Shown here in pieces: positions 60,160 to 64,000 of a DNA stretch of 64,000 nucleotides. Below the pieces are notes generated by a model. That model worked only from the letters and a program-made list of their open reading frames with translations, was not told the origin of the DNA and did not search any database. Positions within the stretch are counted from its first letter, which is position 1; every line of letters begins with the position of its first letter. The position numbers and the translations under genes were made by a program. This DNA is from Luzula sylvatica (Eukaryota; Streptophyta; Magnoliopsida; Poales; Juncaceae), in the NCBI GenBank assembly GCA_946800325.1, contig OX326960.1:19114393-19178392 (forward strand), in the 5' to 3' direction.

Positions 60160-63134
60160 ATTTCCCACAAAATACTGACGGTTTAATTGAAGAAACAAAT
60201 GATTGTTTTTCACACAACATGTACAATCCATATACATAGCCGTAAAATATTATTTTCACCCATTTTATTCGGATCCGACCCGGTAAAATATCAGGGTATG
60301 AGGTCGACAAAACAACGAGTAGAGAATACAAAATGTAAGTATTAAAGGAAAGAGACATTACTATTTTACCTTTCTAAAAAGTAAAAACCCAAAGTATCAT
60401 ATTTACCCTTTTAAAAATAAAAATATTTACCCTTTTAGATTTATGAAAGGATAAATATGATATTTTTATTTCCAAAAGGGTAAATATGATATTTTGGATT
60501 TTTAGAAGCGTAAAATAATAATTTTAAATTTTCACCGTTAGTTTTAAAGGAGAAATTGGATGGATTTTAATTTTTGGATAAATATGATATTTTAGATTTA
60601 TGAAAGGATAAATAAGATAATTTAATTTTAAGAAGGGCAAATATGCAATTTCAAGTTAAAAAAAGGATAAATATGTAAAATCCCCTTTATATTAATTAGA
60701 CATTTTTTAGTTATGCGATTGATGCTATTTTTCCAATTTAGACATAACATTAAATAAGTGGTCGAGTTTTTCTTTCTTCACTGCTATATATAAATCAAGA
60801 ATTACATTAATAGCCATATGCAATCAAAATTTTCAGAATATCACTTAGTTATATTTCCTCATTTTGTACAATTATTTGTAACCAGAATTTATATTATTTA
60901 AGAAAAAATAACTATCATAATAAATAATATATTTCATTATTAATCTTAGAAATTTCTTTCTAGAAAAATCGTAAATATTTTAAAAATATAATCATAATAT
61001 TGTAGAAAAATTAATATTTACAAATCTTATAAAAATGAAAAAGTATGATATATTATTTCTAAATATTATTAATATATGAAAATATGAAAATATAATGTAC
61101 AATTTTCTGTATAAAATAATATACATTTTTTTTTATATTGTGCTTGATTAAAATGAAAATATAAATCATACTTGTACTTAAATGTTATATTTTTTTGTGT
61201 ACAATTAGTTACTTTCAAAAATAAGATTTTTATTTGCGAAATAAAATACTTTAAGATATATTATTTTATAAAATATTTCACATATTTTATTAAGAACATT
61301 TAAAAAAAAAAAAAAAAAAAAAAAAATTTAATAATGAAATATAGTATTTTATTTGATATACATTTTTTTGAAATAATATATATTCTGGTTACAAATATTC
61401 ATACAATGAGGTTAGTACAACAAGCAAAAGTCAACAATTTACATTTCTTGATATTTGAATGATCAAAAATGGTATTTTCAAAATTTTGATCGTAGAAAGT
61501 GGCCATTTTTACCATTCATATTTTTAAACATATACATTTTTCCTTGAATTTTTTTCAAATCACCCTTTCTAATTTGTATATGATTTGAAAAAAATAAATG
61601 TACATAGAATCCCCGGTTGTTTGTACATTATAGCCTATAGGATATTTATTATTGCGATTGTCACTTGTCAGAACAATATTTCTAGACTAATGTTAGTATT
61701 GTACAATATATCATACGACATATGAAACTTGCGGATAAAAAAAATCATTTTAATGAAAGAAGAGGTGCTCTCCTAGTGATTGAAAGGTAAGTAAGTATGT
61801 CTGTAATTTTAAAGCATATTAGAAGTAATACAATTTCATCAAAACATTTTGAATTGTTGATTGAAACAACTGGGCTCTCGTTATAGAGCGACAAATAACT
61901 ATGTTTTTGTTTTCTTAATAAGATAAAACAAAAATGTGCCATATATATTTGCATGCATATAATATAATAGCATGCATGAATAACCAGTAAAATATGAATG
62001 ATTGCCATGTTTTTATCACCGACTAGCTAAAAAGAAAAATTCTTTCGTTATATAATAACATAATTTTTTTAGGAAATTTGGAGACTACAATTACAAATGA
62101 TTTTCATTAATTATAGAGTATTTACAAGGATATAAATACAAATAAATTTTCATCAAGAATTACATCTTTTGTTTTTTTTATGTTTTTTACTCTTTGGTAC
62201 TTGAGTGACGTGACAAACCGCGCTCACGCACTCATGCTTATTTACTTACATCCACTACCACTTAACCCTAGTAGCCGCCTCCTATCTTTCTCAATCCTTT
62301 TCTTTTCATTTCCTCCATTACTTTCTCTCTCACTTTCATTTTTCTTCTTCCTCTTTTTTGTTCTTTTCAATCTCCACTCGCTTTTCATCTCTTCTAATAG
62401 ATCTATTACTTCCTTCTCTTGCGTGAATATTGCAGGTCGACACCGCTCTTTCCATATTACATGCATAGATCGCCACTGAGAGAGCTTTTTTCATACTTCG
62501 AGCTTTTCTCCGAGAAGAGAGAATCGAAGATCTGAAGGATCGTTAGCCGAGGATTATCGATCTTTCTCCGTAGGAAATCGTTCGTGTTGGTTTGAGAACA
62601 CGCACCCCCTATGAGATGGCTCACATGTTTCCTTCCCGTGCTTACACATGAAACATCTATTCACCAAGGACACATCTATTTATTGTAAGTTATATTGAGT
62701 TAATATCATGTTTTGCCCCATCAATTGATAAAACAATTTGTAATCGTAATGAGATTTTTAGGTTCTATACGTGCTTGAGCTCATTTTGTGTGTCCACCCT
62801 CATTTTCCAATAGATTGTATACATTACTTGTGGTAAATTGTATATGCTCGCCCCAATTCCACCTAATTTCATCTCCCCCGATAATGTTTACATTTTTAGT
62901 ATTAAATTAATCTCATCATATTCCTCGTTTCCTTTTCTAAAGCATTCAGTGAAATTACTCATTAGCATTTTATTTATGAATAAAAAACAATATAATACTA
63001 TCTATTTATTATCTAATTAAATTACTGTAATTAAATTATTGTGAATGAATTCGATACGACACACAATCATTCTATTTCAAATTCTTCACGCACTGAAACT
63101 CACTCACAATCAATGGGCTCCCACCAAATCATCA
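60160..63134 (+). repeat. S block, copy C
   Basis: Direct copy of 48891-51945, with the same MITE at 60358-60690. Differences include a short deletion near 60850 and an A run at 61301-61327. It leads directly into F-box copy 6. Confidence 0.85.
60358..60690. mobile_element. MITE of the 21781 family, copy in S block C
   Basis: Same insertion as 49086-49413, inherited through the duplication. Confidence 0.75.
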
Positions 63135-64000
63135 ATGACTCCCACAAACCATCATCAACACCAACAGTCCAAGAGACACAAAAAAATAGTTGAAGAAGAA
63201 GAGAAAGACTACACCTGTCTTCTTCCAAATGCGATTCTCCTTACTCTGCTCTCTCTTCTCCCCGTCAAAGATTATGCACGTACGTGCATCCTCTCTATGC
63301 GCTGGCGGGATCTGCGGACCGCAGCTTCGCTCCATTTAGACAATGTTGTTATTCACTTCAACAAACCCTCCACCAGTCACCGCCGGAGAAGTAAAAAGGT
63401 GGAAACACGAGAACTTCTCCCCCCCCTCCGCAAGACAAAGATAATTGATGTTGTCAGATTTTCTCTAGGTTTATCACTACGCACAACAAACCAATAAATA
63501 GTTGACGCATGTCCCGTTACGACCACCCCATCTACTATACTCGAAAACAAAGATCTCCAATATCTCCATCTTTTCTTTTCTAGTTACGAATTCAAATTTG
63601 GGTACAAATTTCTCAAATTCCTTCCCCCTACCGCTACTTGAAGAAATTAAACCTCTATTTTTGTGAAGTTTCCTAATCTGTTTGAACTCAATTTGGGGTT
63701 TGTTTGTTTGAACGACGAATTTGTTGCATGTATTTTATCTTCATGCGTGAATTTGGAAACCAAGAAGTTGTATAACTATACCGGTCTTGATGCGATCAAG
63801 ATTTCATCTCCACAATTGAGAGTTTTGCTCTACGACGAATTCAGACGATTCAATCGATGAAAGGAGTCCATTATTGATGATACCCCAAACCTTGAAGAAT
63901 TGATGCTAAAAAAATTTACGACGCAACGAACTAAGGTCACAATTCATAATGTCCCTAAGCCTCAACTACTCGGTTTTCTTTGCTTACATTTGGTCTAGGA
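63135..64000 (+). pseudogene. F-box/LRR gene copy 6 (S-type), nearly intact, runs off the window
   Basis: The best preserved copy. From M at 63135 (MTPTNHHQHQQSKRHKKIVE) the frame stays open for about 120 codons. The F box is clear: LLPNAILLTLLSLLPVKDYA then TCILSMRWRDLRTAASLHLD (about 63220-63350), with the Leu-Pro start, the LLSLLPxKD and the RWRDL of plant F boxes. A TAA at about 63495 replaces the TCA (Ser) found in copy 5. A second break lies near 63640-63660 (cttgaagaaattaaacctct out of frame), and a TGA replaces the AAA-like codon near 63858. The LRR part repeats that of copy 5 up to the window end. F-box/LRR proteins recruit substrates to SCF ubiquitin ligases. A short F-box-only protein could still be made. 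Confidence 0.8.

Overview
This is a nuclear segment of a eudicot-like plant genome. It is AT-rich, its genes have many small GT-AG introns, and it is crowded with short transposable elements. I recognise three genes that look intact. The rest is broken gene copies, segmental duplications and mobile elements. The sequence alone does not identify the species.

Layout. At 1.4-1.9 kb (- strand) lies a single-exon RING-H2 (ATL-type) E3 ligase gene. At 6.3-7.4 kb (- strand) lies a five-exon gene for a chloroplast outer-envelope channel of the OEP21 family. Its exons are short, so it shows only when the splice sites are joined by eye. Between them sit a tRNA-type SINE and two extremely 5'-truncated LINE copies, all with clear target-site duplications (TSDs). 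From 13.99 to 23.81 kb (+ strand) runs a complete callose synthase gene of the CALS3 (GSL12) type. It has 42 coding exons that join into one frame of 1966 codons.

The main structural feature is a large inverted duplication of that gene. Promoter, 5' UTR and exons 1 to 18 (11.85-17.54 kb) recur on the opposite strand at 24.44-32.77 kb as a truncated, frameshifted pseudogene. The pseudogene points tail-to-tail at the intact gene. A GC-rich minisatellite with 16 units of about 20 bp sits between the gene's 3' end and the pseudogene. The right arm also carries a 3.2 kb Mutator-like insertion with a 9-bp TSD, and the left arm carries a SINE the other arm lacks. A further fragment of the last callose synthase exon lies at 58.8 kb.

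From 33 to 64 kb the window is a rearranged cluster of six F-box/LRR gene copies, all apparently broken. They have two kinds of 5' flank, here called E (with a GA microsatellite) and S (a block of about 2.4 kb). Four copies form two convergent pairs, each joining one E-type and one S-type copy, and the two pairs lie in opposite orientation. Around them are direct segmental duplications, a PPR pseudogene, three hAT-like elements, a Mutator-like element, a CACTA terminus and several MITEs. Many have empty sites in a duplicate copy, which helps to order events.

Taken together, the window holds three inverted repeats made of gene sequence. Their transcripts could fold back or pair with each other, so small-RNA production acting on callose synthase or F-box genes is a reasonable hypothesis. 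The sequence does not prove it.
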